A stretch of DNA of 47,253 bases, taken from assembly GCA_003170475.1 (NCBI GenBank), contig PMZI01000071.1, positions 1 through 47,253 of the forward strand. Reading direction: 5' to 3'. The notes under the pieces are model-generated. The model ran no database searches. It saw only the letters and a list, made by a program, of their open reading frames with translations, and was not told where the DNA came from. Positions 1 to 8,804 of this stretch are shown piece after piece. Numbering within the stretch: position 1 is the stretch's first letter; each line of letters opens with the position of its first letter. Source of the DNA: Ignavibacteriota bacterium. GTDB lineage: Bacteria > Bacteroidota > Ignavibacteria > UBA10030. Position numbers and translations under genes: made by a program.

Positions 1-354
1 GCTCAGAATCTCATCAGGAACGGCGTCTATGTGGTCAGCGAAGGTGCAAACATGCCGACGACGATCGATGGCGTGAAGTTGTTCCTTGATGCGAAGATCC
101 TCTATGGTCCGGGCAAAGCAGCAAATGCCGGAGGAGTAGCAACGTCCGGGCTGGAAATGTCCCAGAACAGCATGCGGTTGAGCTGGACCCGAGAAGAGGT
201 CGACAATCGCCTGCGGATGATCATGCACAGCATCCACACGAACTGCGTTGAGACGGCGCAGCGGTTCGGAACGCCTGGCAACTATGTCAACGGCGCCAAC
301 ATCGGTGGCTTCCTCAAGGTCGCTGATGCCATGATGGATCAGGGAGTCGTCTAG
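1..354 (+). CDS. gdhA: Glutamate dehydrogenase, C-terminal part (5' end outside window)
   Basis: The frame is open from base 1 to a TAG at 352-354 and gives about 117 residues. It contains SEGANMPTT, AANAGGVATSGLEMSQNS and a final helix ending in NIGGFLKVADAMM, which are hallmarks of the hexameric, roughly 450-residue NADP-type glutamate dehydrogenase family. That enzyme interconverts 2-oxoglutarate plus ammonium and glutamate in the cytoplasm. Only the end of the cofactor-binding domain and the C-terminal helices are present, so the catalytic lysines cannot be checked. A strong intrinsic terminator begins 33 bases after the stop, so this gene ends its own transcript. A second glutamate dehydrogenase of a different branch lies 3.3 kb downstream. 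The family call is secure; cofactor preference is inferred from the branch. Confidence 0.93.
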   Translation, partial: AQNLIRNGVYVVSEGANMPTTIDGVKLFLDAKILYGPGKAANAGGVATSGLEMSQNSMRLSWTREEVDNRLRMIMHSIHTNCVETAQRFGTPGNYVNGANIGGFLKVADAMMDQGVV

Positions 355-386
355 GATTCTCTGAACAGTACGACAATCAGGCTCTT

Positions 387-424
387 GGAGAGACGGGCGG
401 TTCTCCGTCTCTCCGGAGCTTTTT
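387..424 (+). terminator. Intrinsic terminator after gdhA
   Basis: A perfect 10-bp stem (GGAGAGACGG at 387-396, CCGTCTCTCC at 405-414) with an 8-base loop is followed by five T at 420-424. It ends the upstream glutamate dehydrogenase transcript and argues against a start codon inside the T-tract for the next gene. Confidence 0.85.
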
Positions 425-449
425 GTGCGTGATCGCGTGTGGAGTCCGA

Positions 450-3400
450 TTGAAGAATGATTTCGATGAAATAAGAACCACTTCCGACGCACTTTGGGTT
501 GAGCACGGCTACGGCGACAGATTTCAGGGCTTCCAGAATCTGATGCGCCTCAGAATCCGCGATGTCCTGCTTGTCTCAAGTTTGTACGATCTCTATCTCT
601 TCGAAGAAGACGGACGTCTCTACGAACTTATCCGGAATGAATACCAGGGATTTAATCTCAGCCATTCTCCCGAACTGACACGCGTATCGAGTGGCTACGA
701 GGCCATAACGCTGGCGAAGGAGGAGCGGCGGTTCGATCTCATCATTACCACACTCCACATCGACGATATGCATGCCATTGACTTCGCCCGCATGGTGAAG
801 GAAGCCGGCATCAATATCCCGATTGTCCTGTTGACGCACGACAACCGCGAATTGAAGTACCTTCTCATGAATCACGACACGTCGGTTTTTGAGAAAGTCT
901 TCATCTGGCAAGGTGATTTCCGCATCATCATCGCTATCATCAAATCGCTCGAAGACAAGATCAATGTGGAACACGACACGCGGATGGTCGGTATTCAAAC
1001 GATCATTGTCATCGAGGACAGCGTCAAGTATTACTCTTCTTTTCTCCCCAGTATTTACACCGAGATGCTCAAGCAATCCCAGGCGCTGATTTCAGAAGGG
1101 ATCAATCTGACGCACAAGTTTCTCCGGATGCGTGCGCGTCCGAAAATCCTCCTGTGCTCGACGTTCGAGGAGGCGTGGGACTATTACGAGCGGTACAGCG
1201 AATACATGCTGGGCATCATCTCCGATATTGACTTTCCGCGGAACGGTGTACAGGATCCACGTGCGGGCCTTGATTTCGCGCACATGGTGAAGGAACAGCA
1301 ACATGATCTTCCCATCCTTCTTCTCTCGAACAGACCGGAAAATGAAGATCTTGCCTATGCCACCGGCAGCTCGTTTGTGGTGAAGGATTCTCCTGTGCTG
1401 CTCAACGAACTGCGCAAGTTCATGATCCAGTATTTCAGTTTTGGGGATTTCGTATTTCGCACGCCTGCTGGCGTGGAAGTGGGTCGGGCGAACGACCTGA
1501 AGAGCCTCGAGGAGCAACTGGCCATGGTTCCTGAAGAAAGCGTTCGCTACCATGCCGAACGTAATCACTTTTCGAACTGGCTCAAAGCGCGGACAGAATT
1601 CTGGCTCGCACATCAACTCAGGCCTCGGCGTGTCTCAGATTATCCGACCGTGGAAGAACTCCGAAAGGATCTCATCAAATCGCTTCACCACTACAGGAGC
1701 ATCCGTCAGAGAGGCATCATCGCTGATTTCGTGAAGGAAGGCTTCGATCCCGAGTCGAGTTTCGCCCGGATTGGCGGAGGATCTCTTGGCGGCAAAGCGC
1801 GCGGTTTGGGATTTGTCAACACCTTGATCAATGACTACAAGGTAGGTGACAGATTCGACGATGTTCAGATTCACGTCCCTGCTGCCGTTGTGCTGGGAAC
1901 AGATGTGTTCGATGAATTTCTGGATGACAACGACCTTCGCCAGTTTGCCATCCATTGTCCGGATGACACGGAGCTTACGCGTCGATTCCTCGAAGCGAGC
2001 GGATTTCCGGAGGGAGTGCTTGGCGAACTTGCTGCGTTTCTTGATATTATCCGTACACCACTCGCTGTGCGATCCTCGAGCTTGCTCGAAGATTCGCAGT
2101 ATCATCCCTTCGCGGGAGTGTACGAGACGTACATGATTCCGAACAACAATCCGAATCCACTGATCCGGTTGAACGATCTCATCAATGCAATTAAACGTGT
2201 CTACGCATCGACATTCTACCAGAGCGCCAAGGACTACATCAAGGTCACTTCGTACCGCCTGGAAGAGGAAAAGATGGCGGTGATCATCCAGCGTCTCGCC
2301 GGAGCACCTCACGAGAATCGATTTTATCCGGACATCGCCGGAGTGGCAAAGTCCTACAATTTTTACCCGCTTCCTCCTCAGCGATCCTCTGACGGCATGG
2401 TCTCGGCGGCCCTGGGACTTGGAAAGACAGTCGTGGACGGCGGCAACACGGTGCGCTTCTGCCCGAAGTATCCGAACGACCTTATTCAGTTCTATTCGGT
2501 GGAAGAGTCCCTGAATAATTCGCAACGGGAATTCTTCGCACTGCAAATGGATGAGCGATCTGATTTCGGTGCCGAGACTCACGACGTCCTCGTGAAGCGC
2601 TATGGCCTGGATGTGGCGGAAAAGGATGGCACACTCGGCTACGTGGGCTCGACGTATTCTCCTGAAAGTGATGTCATTTCCGATGGACTCGGCAGAACGG
2701 GTTCGCGCGTGGTGACGTTCGGACCGATCCTCCACCACCGGCTCTTTCCGCTTCCCGAGATCCTGGAGTTGCTGCTGGACATGGGAACGTGGGGAATGGG
2801 GACGCCCGTGGAGATTGAATTCGCCGTGACATTGTCTTCGAGGAAGAAGGGATCAAGAGAATTTGCCCTGCTGCAGATGAGGCCCCTGGTTGTCAACCGT
2901 GAGCCCGAAGAACTCAACGTGGAAGAGTTTACACCCGGTCAACTCATCTGTCAGAGCAATCAGGTTCTGGGCAATGGCCTCATCGAAGACATTCGAGATG
3001 TGGTTGTGGTTGATTACCATCTGTTTGATCGATCCCACAGCCGTGAGGTGGCCAAGGAAGTGAGTATGATGAATAGCCAACTCATGCTGGAGCAGAGGCC
3101 CTACCTGCTGATTGGCGTCGGTCGTTGGGGCACGCTTGATCCCTGGCTTGGCATTCCGGTGACGTGGGAACAGATCGCGGGTGCCCGGGCAATCGTCGAG
3201 ACGGGTTTCAAGGAAATGTCCGTCGCTCCCTCCCAGGGCTCGCATTTCTTCCAGAACATCACTTCTTTCATGATCGGCTATTTCACTGTGAATCCAGACA
3301 ACCATCAGGGCTTTCTTGACTGGGAGTGGCTTCTACGCCAGAAGCCATTCCAGCAATTGAGCTACACGAAACTTGTTCGCTTTGACAAGCCCCTTGTCAT

Positions 3401-3461
3401 CAAAATCAACGGTCACCAGAACAAGGGTGTGATATTGAAGCCAGAGGAGGACCATGAGTAA
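450..3461 (+). CDS. Double receiver domain / PPDK-type ATP-grasp protein without phosphohistidine domain
   Basis: About 1003 residues. Residues ~35-175 form a degenerate receiver-like domain: the acidic pair is replaced by serines and the acceptor position in LIITTLH is threonine. Residues ~183-330 form a second receiver with its expected residues: E189/D190, acceptor D259 in SDIDFP, S293, K312. Residues ~440-815 resemble the ATP-binding domain of pyruvate phosphate dikinase/PEP synthase, with GGGSLGGKARGLGF, an AVRSSS-LED stretch near 541 and a closing LLQMRPLVV. The swivelling GGxTCHAAI phosphohistidine domain and PEP/pyruvate barrel are absent; residues ~816-1003 are an unrecognised domain with a GVGRWGTLDPWLG motif. 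The start chosen is TTG 450 with GGAG five bases upstream; the in-frame TTG at 423 sits in the preceding terminator. It overlaps the next gene by 8 bp. Function unknown; a phosphotransfer or signalling role is inference. Confidence 0.85.
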   Translation: MKNDFDEIRTTSDALWVEHGYGDRFQGFQNLMRLRIRDVLLVSSLYDLYLFEEDGRLYELIRNEYQGFNLSHSPELTRVSSGYEAITLAKEERRFDLIITTLHIDDMHAIDFARMVKEAGINIPIVLLTHDNRELKYLLMNHDTSVFEKVFIWQGDFRIIIAIIKSLEDKINVEHDTRMVGIQTIIVIEDSVKYYSSFLPSIYTEMLKQSQALISEGINLTHKFLRMRARPKILLCSTFEEAWDYYERYSEYMLGIISDIDFPRNGVQDPRAGLDFAHMVKEQQHDLPILLLSNRPENEDLAYATGSSFVVKDSPVLLNELRKFMIQYFSFGDFVFRTPAGVEVGRANDLKSLEEQLAMVPEESVRYHAERNHFSNWLKARTEFWLAHQLRPRRVSDYPTVEELRKDLIKSLHHYRSIRQRGIIADFVKEGFDPESSFARIGGGSLGGKARGLGFVNTLINDYKVGDRFDDVQIHVPAAVVLGTDVFDEFLDDNDLRQFAIHCPDDTELTRRFLEASGFPEGVLGELAAFLDIIRTPLAVRSSSLLEDSQYHPFAGVYETYMIPNNNPNPLIRLNDLINAIKRVYASTFYQSAKDYIKVTSYRLEEEKMAVIIQRLAGAPHENRFYPDIAGVAKSYNFYPLPPQRSSDGMVSAALGLGKTVVDGGNTVRFCPKYPNDLIQFYSVEESLNNSQREFFALQMDERSDFGAETHDVLVKRYGLDVAEKDGTLGYVGSTYSPESDVISDGLGRTGSRVVTFGPILHHRLFPLPEILELLLDMGTWGMGTPVEIEFAVTLSSRKKGSREFALLQMRPLVVNREPEELNVEEFTPGQLICQSNQVLGNGLIEDIRDVVVVDYHLFDRSHSREVAKEVSMMNSQLMLEQRPYLLIGVGRWGTLDPWLGIPVTWEQIAGARAIVETGFKEMSVAPSQGSHFFQNITSFMIGYFTVNPDNHQGFLDWEWLLRQKPFQQLSYTKLVRFDKPLVIKINGHQNKGVILKPEEDHE

Positions 3462-3666
3462 GAGCGTCGGTTTGACAGGCCCCAAAACGCTGGAGTCCTG
3501 CCCCCACTGCGGCGCGCAACTCAGCCCGTGGCAGCAAGTTCTTTTGAGCGTCGATCGTGCGCTGATGTGCAGGAATTGCTGGTATCGGATTGTCCTCGAT
3601 GCGCTCGATGACTCCCAAGAAGGAAGGCAGGACGATTCATCTAATCCAAAGGATGTGAAGAAATGA
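3454..3666 (+). CDS. Small zinc-ribbon protein
   Basis: 70 residues with CPHC (C16, C19) and CRNC (C39, C42), a treble-clef or zinc-ribbon arrangement that should bind one zinc ion. The tail is acidic and polar. It starts with ATG inside the end of the upstream gene, preceded by GAGGAGG at 3444-3450, and its stop overlaps the next start as ATGA at 3663. It is thus translationally coupled on both sides, between the receiver/ATP-grasp protein and glutamate dehydrogenase. No enzymatic domain is visible; it may be an adaptor or nucleic-acid-binding ribbon, but nothing in the sequence decides this. Confidence 0.8.
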   Translation: MSKSVGLTGPKTLESCPHCGAQLSPWQQVLLSVDRALMCRNCWYRIVLDALDDSQEGRQDDSSNPKDVKK

Positions 3667-4910
3667 GCTCATACAATTCGTTCGAAGTTGAACAGCAGCA
3701 GGTACTCGAAGCTGCCAAGATTCTGAATCTCGATAAGGCGACATGCGAACTCTTGCTCTGGCCGCAGCGGGAATTCAAGTTCACCATGCCCGTCAAGATG
3801 GATAATGGAGAAGTGAAGATGTTCCACGGCTATCGGATCCAGTACAACTACGCGCGCGGTCCCGCCAAGGGAGGTATCAGATTCCATCCTGATGAGACGG
3901 TCGACACGATTCGAGCGTTGGCGGGATGGATGACATGGAAAACCGCAGTACTCGATCTGCCGCTCGGTGGCGGCAAAGGCGGTGTCGTATGCGATCCAAG
4001 GAACATGTCTGACCGCGAACTCGAAAACATTTCCCGGGCATATGTGCGTGCGGTGGCGCAGTACATCGGCGTGGACAAAGATGTTCCGGCCCCGGATGTG
4101 TACACGAATCCACAGACCATGGCATGGATGATGGATGAATACGAGACCATCCTCAACGTCCACCAACCCGGTGTGATGACCGATAAGCCCATGCAAATCG
4201 GAGGGACGGAGGGTCGTCGCGATGCAACGGCCCGGGGTGGTGTGATCTGTGTCCGCGAAGCATGTAAGGTCCTGGGCGTGGATCCGCACGGAACGTTTGC
4301 CATCCAGGGATTCGGAAACGCTGGTCAGCGGGCCGCGCTGGTGCACCAGGAATTGCTGGGAGGGGGAAAGCTCATCGCCGTGTGCGATTCACGCGGGGGT
4401 ATTCACAATCCTGACGGACTCAATCCAAAAGACCTTGTCATGCACAAACTGAAGACGGGTTCGGTCGTTGGGTTTCCCGGCTCCAATCCCATCGCGCGGG
4501 ATTCTGTCCTGGAACTCGACGTGCAAGTCTTGTACCCTGCAGCGCTCGAGAACTCGATCAACCAGAACAATGTTTCCGCCATTAAAGCGCGCGTCATTTG
4601 TGAACTCGCAAATGGACCCACGACGCCGGACGCAGACATCATCTTACACAAGAAGGGCCTCCACGTGATCCCGGACATCCTTGCAAGCGCAGGGGGTGTG
4701 ACGGTCTCGTACTTTGAGATGGTGCAGGACAAGTATTCGTTCTTCTGGAATGAAAAGGTCGTTCACACGCGTCTGGACGAAAAGATCTCAAAAGCTTATC
4801 ACACTGTTCAAGAAGCGATCAAGGAAAAGAAGGTTCATCCACGCCTCGCGGCAATGGTGGTCGGAGTGGCGAGAGTCGCAGAGGCCTGCAAACTGCGTGG
4901 CTGGGTATAG
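3663..4910 (+). CDS. Glutamate dehydrogenase (Glu/Leu/Phe/Val dehydrogenase family)
   Basis: 415 residues, full length for the archaeal/clostridial-like branch. The N-terminal substrate domain has GPAKGGIRFHP (K69), K93 in TWKTAVLDLP, the catalytic lysine K105 in LGGGKGG, and D145 in DVPAPDVYTN. The Rossmann domain has GFGNAGQ near residue 217. The reaction is oxidative deamination of glutamate or its reverse in the cytoplasm; the family also includes other amino-acid dehydrogenases, but the dimensions and neighbouring gdhA favour glutamate. It is the third gene of a coupled trio (ATGA overlap with the zinc-ribbon gene). Its sequence clearly differs from the gdhA end at the window start, so the cell has two isoenzymes, perhaps one assimilatory and one catabolic (inference). 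Confidence 0.92.
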   Translation: MSSYNSFEVEQQQVLEAAKILNLDKATCELLLWPQREFKFTMPVKMDNGEVKMFHGYRIQYNYARGPAKGGIRFHPDETVDTIRALAGWMTWKTAVLDLPLGGGKGGVVCDPRNMSDRELENISRAYVRAVAQYIGVDKDVPAPDVYTNPQTMAWMMDEYETILNVHQPGVMTDKPMQIGGTEGRRDATARGGVICVREACKVLGVDPHGTFAIQGFGNAGQRAALVHQELLGGGKLIAVCDSRGGIHNPDGLNPKDLVMHKLKTGSVVGFPGSNPIARDSVLELDVQVLYPAALENSINQNNVSAIKARVICELANGPTTPDADIILHKKGLHVIPDILASAGGVTVSYFEMVQDKYSFFWNEKVVHTRLDEKISKAYHTVQEAIKEKKVHPRLAAMVVGVARVAEACKLRGWV

Positions 4911-4943
4911 GATTTGTCATTGCATCATTGACCCATGGTTTGT

Positions 4944-4967
4944 GCAGACGGAGGATTAGTCGTCTGC
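4944..4967 (+). other. Hairpin after the second glutamate dehydrogenase gene
   Basis: GCAGACG (4944-4950) and CGTCTGC (4961-4967) form a 7-bp stem with a 10-base loop. No T-tract follows, so it may stabilise the mRNA 3' end and is not a convincing terminator. Confidence 0.35.
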
Positions 4968-5005
4968 CCATCGTACTCATCACATCTTGAACACCGGAGG
5001 GATCT

Positions 5006-7030
5006 GTGAAACACATTGCCGTTCTCTGCTGCTTGCTGTTCTTTGTTGTGTCGTTGTGTGCGCAGACAAAGCACGCACTGACATTTGACGAATTCATAAG
5101 CCTGGGAAGGGTTACTGATCCACAGGTGTCGCCCGATGGCAAGACCGTAGCTTTTGTGGTGACGGTTCACAACAAGGCTGAGAACAAGACGAACAGCAAT
5201 ATCTATCTTGTCGCGGCTGACGGCGGCCCGACACGGCCATTGACAGCAGCCAAAGGGGCGAACAACACCCCGCGATGGTTGCCTGATGGCAAATCGCTCG
5301 CATTTATCTCAACCCGGAACGGAGAAGCGCAGATTTGGACCGTGCCTGTCATCGGAGGCGATGCGCAGAAAGTGTCATCGATCTCGACGGGAGTCTCTGA
5401 TCTTCAGGTATCACCTGACGGCAAATGGTTCTCGTTCTCCTCGGAAGTCTATCCGGATTGTCCGAACGACGAAAGCAACAAGCAGCGCAGCGAGCAAGTG
5501 GAACAGAGTAAGGTCAAAGCGAAGATCTTTGACAAGCTCCCCTACCGAGTCTGGAATTCCTGGAAAGACGGAAAGCGCACACACCTCTTTGTTCTGCCAA
5601 CAAACGGGGGAGCCTCGAGGGACATGACGCCGGGTGACATGGATTCGCCTCCCATCGATCTCGGTGGCAGCTGGTCGTACGATTGGTCGTCGGACGGAAG
5701 CGAGATTGCGTTCACGAGGAATGCAGATGCTGTGGTGGCACTCAGCACGAACAATGATATCTTTGTTGTTTCTGTAAAAGGAGGAGAACCGAAGAGAATT
5801 ACGGATAACCCGGGAAATGACTCTCAGCCGCTCTATTCACCGGACGGAAAGTTCATCGCGTATCTGCAGATGAAACGCGCTGGCTTCGAGGCTGATGAGA
5901 GACAGCTCATTCTCTATGCGCGCGCGACAGGGAGCCGTCGGAATGTCACTGAACGATTTGATTTCAGCGTGAATGATTTCCTCTGGACGCCCGATTCCAA
6001 ATCAATCTATTTCAACGCCGATGACAAGAGCAACGAATCCCTCTTCCGGATCGACGTTGCGTCCGGAAAGGTGGACGTCGTGATCGACAAGGGATACAAC
6101 CACTCGCTGAGGATTCTCCCGGATGGAAAAGGTCTCATCCTTGTCAAAGAATCTATCAGCCAACCAGCCGAACTCTTTCGTATTGATCAAACCGGAAAGA
6201 TTGTGAAGAGACTTACCTCGACGAATGATGAGAAACTGAGGTCCATCGAGATGAATCCAAAGGAAGAGTTCTGGTTTGAAGGAGCGGCGGGAGCAAAGGT
6301 GCACGGATTCATTGTGAAGCCTGCTGGATTCGATGCCGCGAAAACATATCCCATGATACTCCTGGTTCACGGCGGGCCGCAGGGTCAGTGGGGTGATCAA
6401 TTTCACTATCGCTGGAGCGCGCAGATGTTCACATCTCGCGGATTTATCGCCGTCCTTATCAATCCCCGAGGGAGCACGGGTTATGGCCAGAAGTTTACTG
6501 ATGAGATCAGCGGTGACTGGGGCGGTAAACCGTACGAAGATCTTATGAAGGGAGTTGATTACGTCCTTAAAACCTACTCGTACATAGACGGGAACAGGAT
6601 TGCGGCTGCCGGAGCCTCCTATGGCGGATACATGATCAACTGGATCGCAGGTCACACGACACGGTTCCGCTGTCTTGTTTCTCACGACGGTTCGTTCGAC
6701 ATGAGAAGCATGTATGGTACGACGGAAGAATTGTGGTTCCCGGAATGGGAATTCCGCGGCACCCCGTACCTGAATCCCGAGCTCTACGAGAAATGGTCGC
6801 CTTCGAAGTATGCCGCCAATTTCAAGACGCCGATGCTTGTCGTGCATGGCCAGCTTGACTATCGGCTGGATGTGAGTGAGGGATACCAGCTCTTCACGGC
6901 ATTGCAGCGTCAGGGAGTGAAGTCAAAAATGCTCTACTTTCCCGATGAGGGGCATTTCGTGACCAAGCCAGCGAACGCAGAATTGTGGTACAAGACTGTT
7001 CTGGATTGGATCGAAGAGAACACAAAATAG
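5006..7030 (+). CDS. Secreted S9 family peptidase (dipeptidyl/acylaminoacyl peptidase type)
   Basis: 674 residues. A signal peptide (KHIAVLCCLLFFVVSLCAQ) directs export, so it probably works in the periplasm or at the surface. Residues ~25-410 carry repeated SPDGK-type blades of a TolB/DPP beta-propeller. The C-terminal alpha/beta hydrolase has HGGPQGQWGD for the oxyanion region, nucleophile S538 in GASYGGYM, D618 in HGQLDYR and H650 in DEGHF, a complete Ser-Asp-His triad of the prolyl oligopeptidase clan. The expected activity is removal of dipeptides or cleavage of short oligopeptides. The start is GTG 5006 with GGAGG at 4996-5000. It stands alone, with 95 bases upstream and 205 downstream to the next genes. 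Confidence 0.92.
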   Translation: MKHIAVLCCLLFFVVSLCAQTKHALTFDEFISLGRVTDPQVSPDGKTVAFVVTVHNKAENKTNSNIYLVAADGGPTRPLTAAKGANNTPRWLPDGKSLAFISTRNGEAQIWTVPVIGGDAQKVSSISTGVSDLQVSPDGKWFSFSSEVYPDCPNDESNKQRSEQVEQSKVKAKIFDKLPYRVWNSWKDGKRTHLFVLPTNGGASRDMTPGDMDSPPIDLGGSWSYDWSSDGSEIAFTRNADAVVALSTNNDIFVVSVKGGEPKRITDNPGNDSQPLYSPDGKFIAYLQMKRAGFEADERQLILYARATGSRRNVTERFDFSVNDFLWTPDSKSIYFNADDKSNESLFRIDVASGKVDVVIDKGYNHSLRILPDGKGLILVKESISQPAELFRIDQTGKIVKRLTSTNDEKLRSIEMNPKEEFWFEGAAGAKVHGFIVKPAGFDAAKTYPMILLVHGGPQGQWGDQFHYRWSAQMFTSRGFIAVLINPRGSTGYGQKFTDEISGDWGGKPYEDLMKGVDYVLKTYSYIDGNRIAAAGASYGGYMINWIAGHTTRFRCLVSHDGSFDMRSMYGTTEELWFPEWEFRGTPYLNPELYEKWSPSKYAANFKTPMLVVHGQLDYRLDVSEGYQLFTALQRQGVKSKMLYFPDEGHFVTKPANAELWYKTVLDWIEENTK

Positions 7031-7071
7031 ACGCTCGCTCAATCGTGTCAACAGGCCATTGCGATTTGACC

Positions 7072-7101
7072 CGCGCCGATGGATCAGGCCGATGCGGCGC
7101 G
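7072..7101 (+). other. GC-rich hairpin between S9 peptidase and RDD genes
   Basis: CGCGCCG (7072-7078) pairs with CGGCGCG (7095-7101) across a 16-base loop. There is no T-tract. It could slow 3' exonucleases or act as a factor-dependent stop, but it could also be chance in GC-rich sequence. Confidence 0.3.
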
Positions 7102-7235
7102 TGTTCACAACGAGTGCCCAAATTCACTATTATGCCGAGCCAAGCTCGAAGTTCCAGTTGAGATGAATGAGATGACGTGGCGATTCGGTCGCCCTTTGGT
7201 GCTGTGAGCAGTCTGAAAATCAGAAAGGAGTCTTC

Positions 7236-7745
7236 ATGCAACCACTTCAAGTCCCACCACAAGTTGCTGTTCCGCAACCTCCACCCGTTCGGTTTGCCGG
7301 ATTCTGGCGACGGTTCGTTGCCCACATCATCGATCAGATTATTGTGGGTATCGCAGCATTTGTTGTATTCATCCCCGGACTCGCTTTGTTAGGCGTGGGC
7401 ATCGGAGCTGGAATCATGGAAGAGTCGGAGTCGGCGATCGGATTGATCCTGGCAGCCATCGCCGCGTATCTCGTAGCGATTGTGCTCATCGTTGTTGGCC
7501 AGTGGCTCTACTTTGCTCTTATGGAGTCATCGAGCAAGCAGGCGACGGTGGGCAAAATGGCGCTCGGGATCGTCGTCACTGACCTCAGCGGAAATCGGAT
7601 TTCCTTTGGCCGTGCAACAGGACGCTATTTCGGGAAAATCGTGTCGGGGATGATCTTGTGCATTGGCTACTTCATGGCGGGGTTCACCGAGCGGAAACAG
7701 GCACTGCACGATATCATGTCAAGTTGCCTTGTCGTCCTGAGATAA
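7236..7745 (+). CDS. RDD family membrane protein
   Basis: 169 residues. After a proline-rich cytoplasmic start the protein shows the RDD signature: FAGFWRRFVAHIIDQIIVG (Arg and Asp entering the first membrane segment), a second hydrophobic segment around 60-85, then SSKQATVGKMALGIVVTDLSG and a last helix with GYFMAGFTERKQALHDIM. These are the conserved blocks of the RDD family, small inner-membrane proteins of largely unknown function, some linked to ion or metabolite transport. The start ATG has AAAGGAG at 7224-7230, five bases upstream. It is monocistronic by spacing. Family assignment is firm; function is not known. Confidence 0.88.
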   Translation: MQPLQVPPQVAVPQPPPVRFAGFWRRFVAHIIDQIIVGIAAFVVFIPGLALLGVGIGAGIMEESESAIGLILAAIAAYLVAIVLIVVGQWLYFALMESSSKQATVGKMALGIVVTDLSGNRISFGRATGRYFGKIVSGMILCIGYFMAGFTERKQALHDIMSSCLVVLR

Positions 7746-7961
7746 GAATCGAATCAGTAAGAGAGTAATATTTTCCGTTGATTGTAAGATCTTCAAGACT
7801 GCGCGCAAGCAAACAGCCAGCTGGTCTATTTTCTCGAGAATTTTGGCGATTGTCTCACCGCGCCTTGAGGGCATGCTTCTTGCCCCCTTCCTGCTGTCGA
7901 AGCAATTCTCCGGCGTGATGCGAAACACAGAGCGCATCGGAGGATCCGAAGGAGGCAATGC

Positions 7962-8348
7962 ATGGGCCAGCAGCAGATATTGTTCATCATCGTCGGTGTC
8001 ATCGTCATCGGTATTGCCATCACCGTTGGTATATCGATCGTAAGCGCACAAACCGTGGCAACGAACCGGGACGCCATCATCAACGATCTCAATCACCTTT
8101 CGTCTTATGCGTATCAATATCGCTTGCGGTTGCGCTCCATGGGGGGTGGTCAGGGTGACTATAGTTCGTTCTCGATCCCGCCAAAAATGAGAGTGAATGA
8201 GGACGGCACCTATTCCATCGCGTCAGCCGAGATGAACACCCTCTCTCTGACTGCAGTCTCCTCCGAAAATGAGTCGAACACCATTAGCGTTCTTGTCGGG
8301 AGCGAAGGCAAAATCACGGCGTGGACATTTGGTGGAGATTTCGAATAA
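7962..8348 (+). CDS. Small membrane-anchored pilin-like protein, copy 1
   Basis: 128 residues. It starts MGQQQ and goes at once into a hydrophobic helix (residues 6-30) followed by a polar, sheet-like domain ending in TAWTFGGDFE. The N-terminal helix plus small globular domain resembles type IV pilin-like proteins, but there is no charged leader before the helix and no glutamate at the usual fifth position, so prepilin processing is doubtful. A close paralog lies 456 bases downstream with the same start, the same SMGGGQGDY block and the same GGDF ending. AAGGAGG at 7949-7955 sets the start. Function unknown; a surface or secretion-related role is inference. Confidence 0.75.
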   Translation: MGQQQILFIIVGVIVIGIAITVGISIVSAQTVATNRDAIINDLNHLSSYAYQYRLRLRSMGGGQGDYSSFSIPPKMRVNEDGTYSIASAEMNTLSLTAVSSENESNTISVLVGSEGKITAWTFGGDFE

Positions 8349-8804
8349 GCCTTTGACTCCCAGCATCCATGCAACCGGAAGCATCAGCGTCTGTCTCAGG
8401 TGAGAGCGCTGTTGCCGCCTCCTCATTTTCATCCTCTCGAGTTGCCACATTTCCGAATGATCTAAGTCCTGATTGCCTGATTTGTCTCGCACCAAATCCA
8501 TACGGTGCACTCCGTTTCCACCCCTTTTCGACGCTCCCAGAACCTGTCTTTTCAAATTGATGAACCAAGCAGGCGGCTGAAGAACGAAGGTAATAACGCC
8601 CGAAACTGGGCCAGTGATTTTTTCCGGTTGCGGTAATAATAACCTCCCAAGATAGCGTTCTCATATCCAGAAAGTCCCTTTTTGGGGTATTCCTCCATGC
8701 CGGTTCCGATGCCGGTTAAGGCATATTTTGTGTAGCCTTTCGGACGATAGGATCCCATCTGTATGACTAACCGTGAAGTCCTACCGCGCCCCTGGAGGTA
8801 GTTT
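8349..8804. other. 456-base intergenic region between the two pilin-like paralogs
   Basis: I find no credible gene here. A 68-codon minus-strand frame (8552-8758) lacks a ribosome-binding site and has no recognisable domain. The region holds a short direct repeat of GCCGGTT near 8698-8720 and T-runs at 8614-8620 and 8687-8691, but no clear promoter or terminator. It separates the paralogs enough for each to have its own transcript. Confidence 0.4.

Noticed and set aside
423-449. TTG 423 as the start of the receiver/ATP-grasp gene
   Set aside because: It lies in the T-tract of the gdhA terminator; TTG 450 has GGAG at a proper distance.
1635-2738. 367-codon minus-strand frame opposite the receiver/ATP-grasp gene
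   Set aside because: Antisense shadow of a conserved ATP-grasp domain with composition typical of such frames.
8552-8758. 68-codon minus-strand frame between the pilin-like genes
   Set aside because: No ribosome-binding site, no promoter and no recognisable domain; treated as chance, although its codon use is not absurd.
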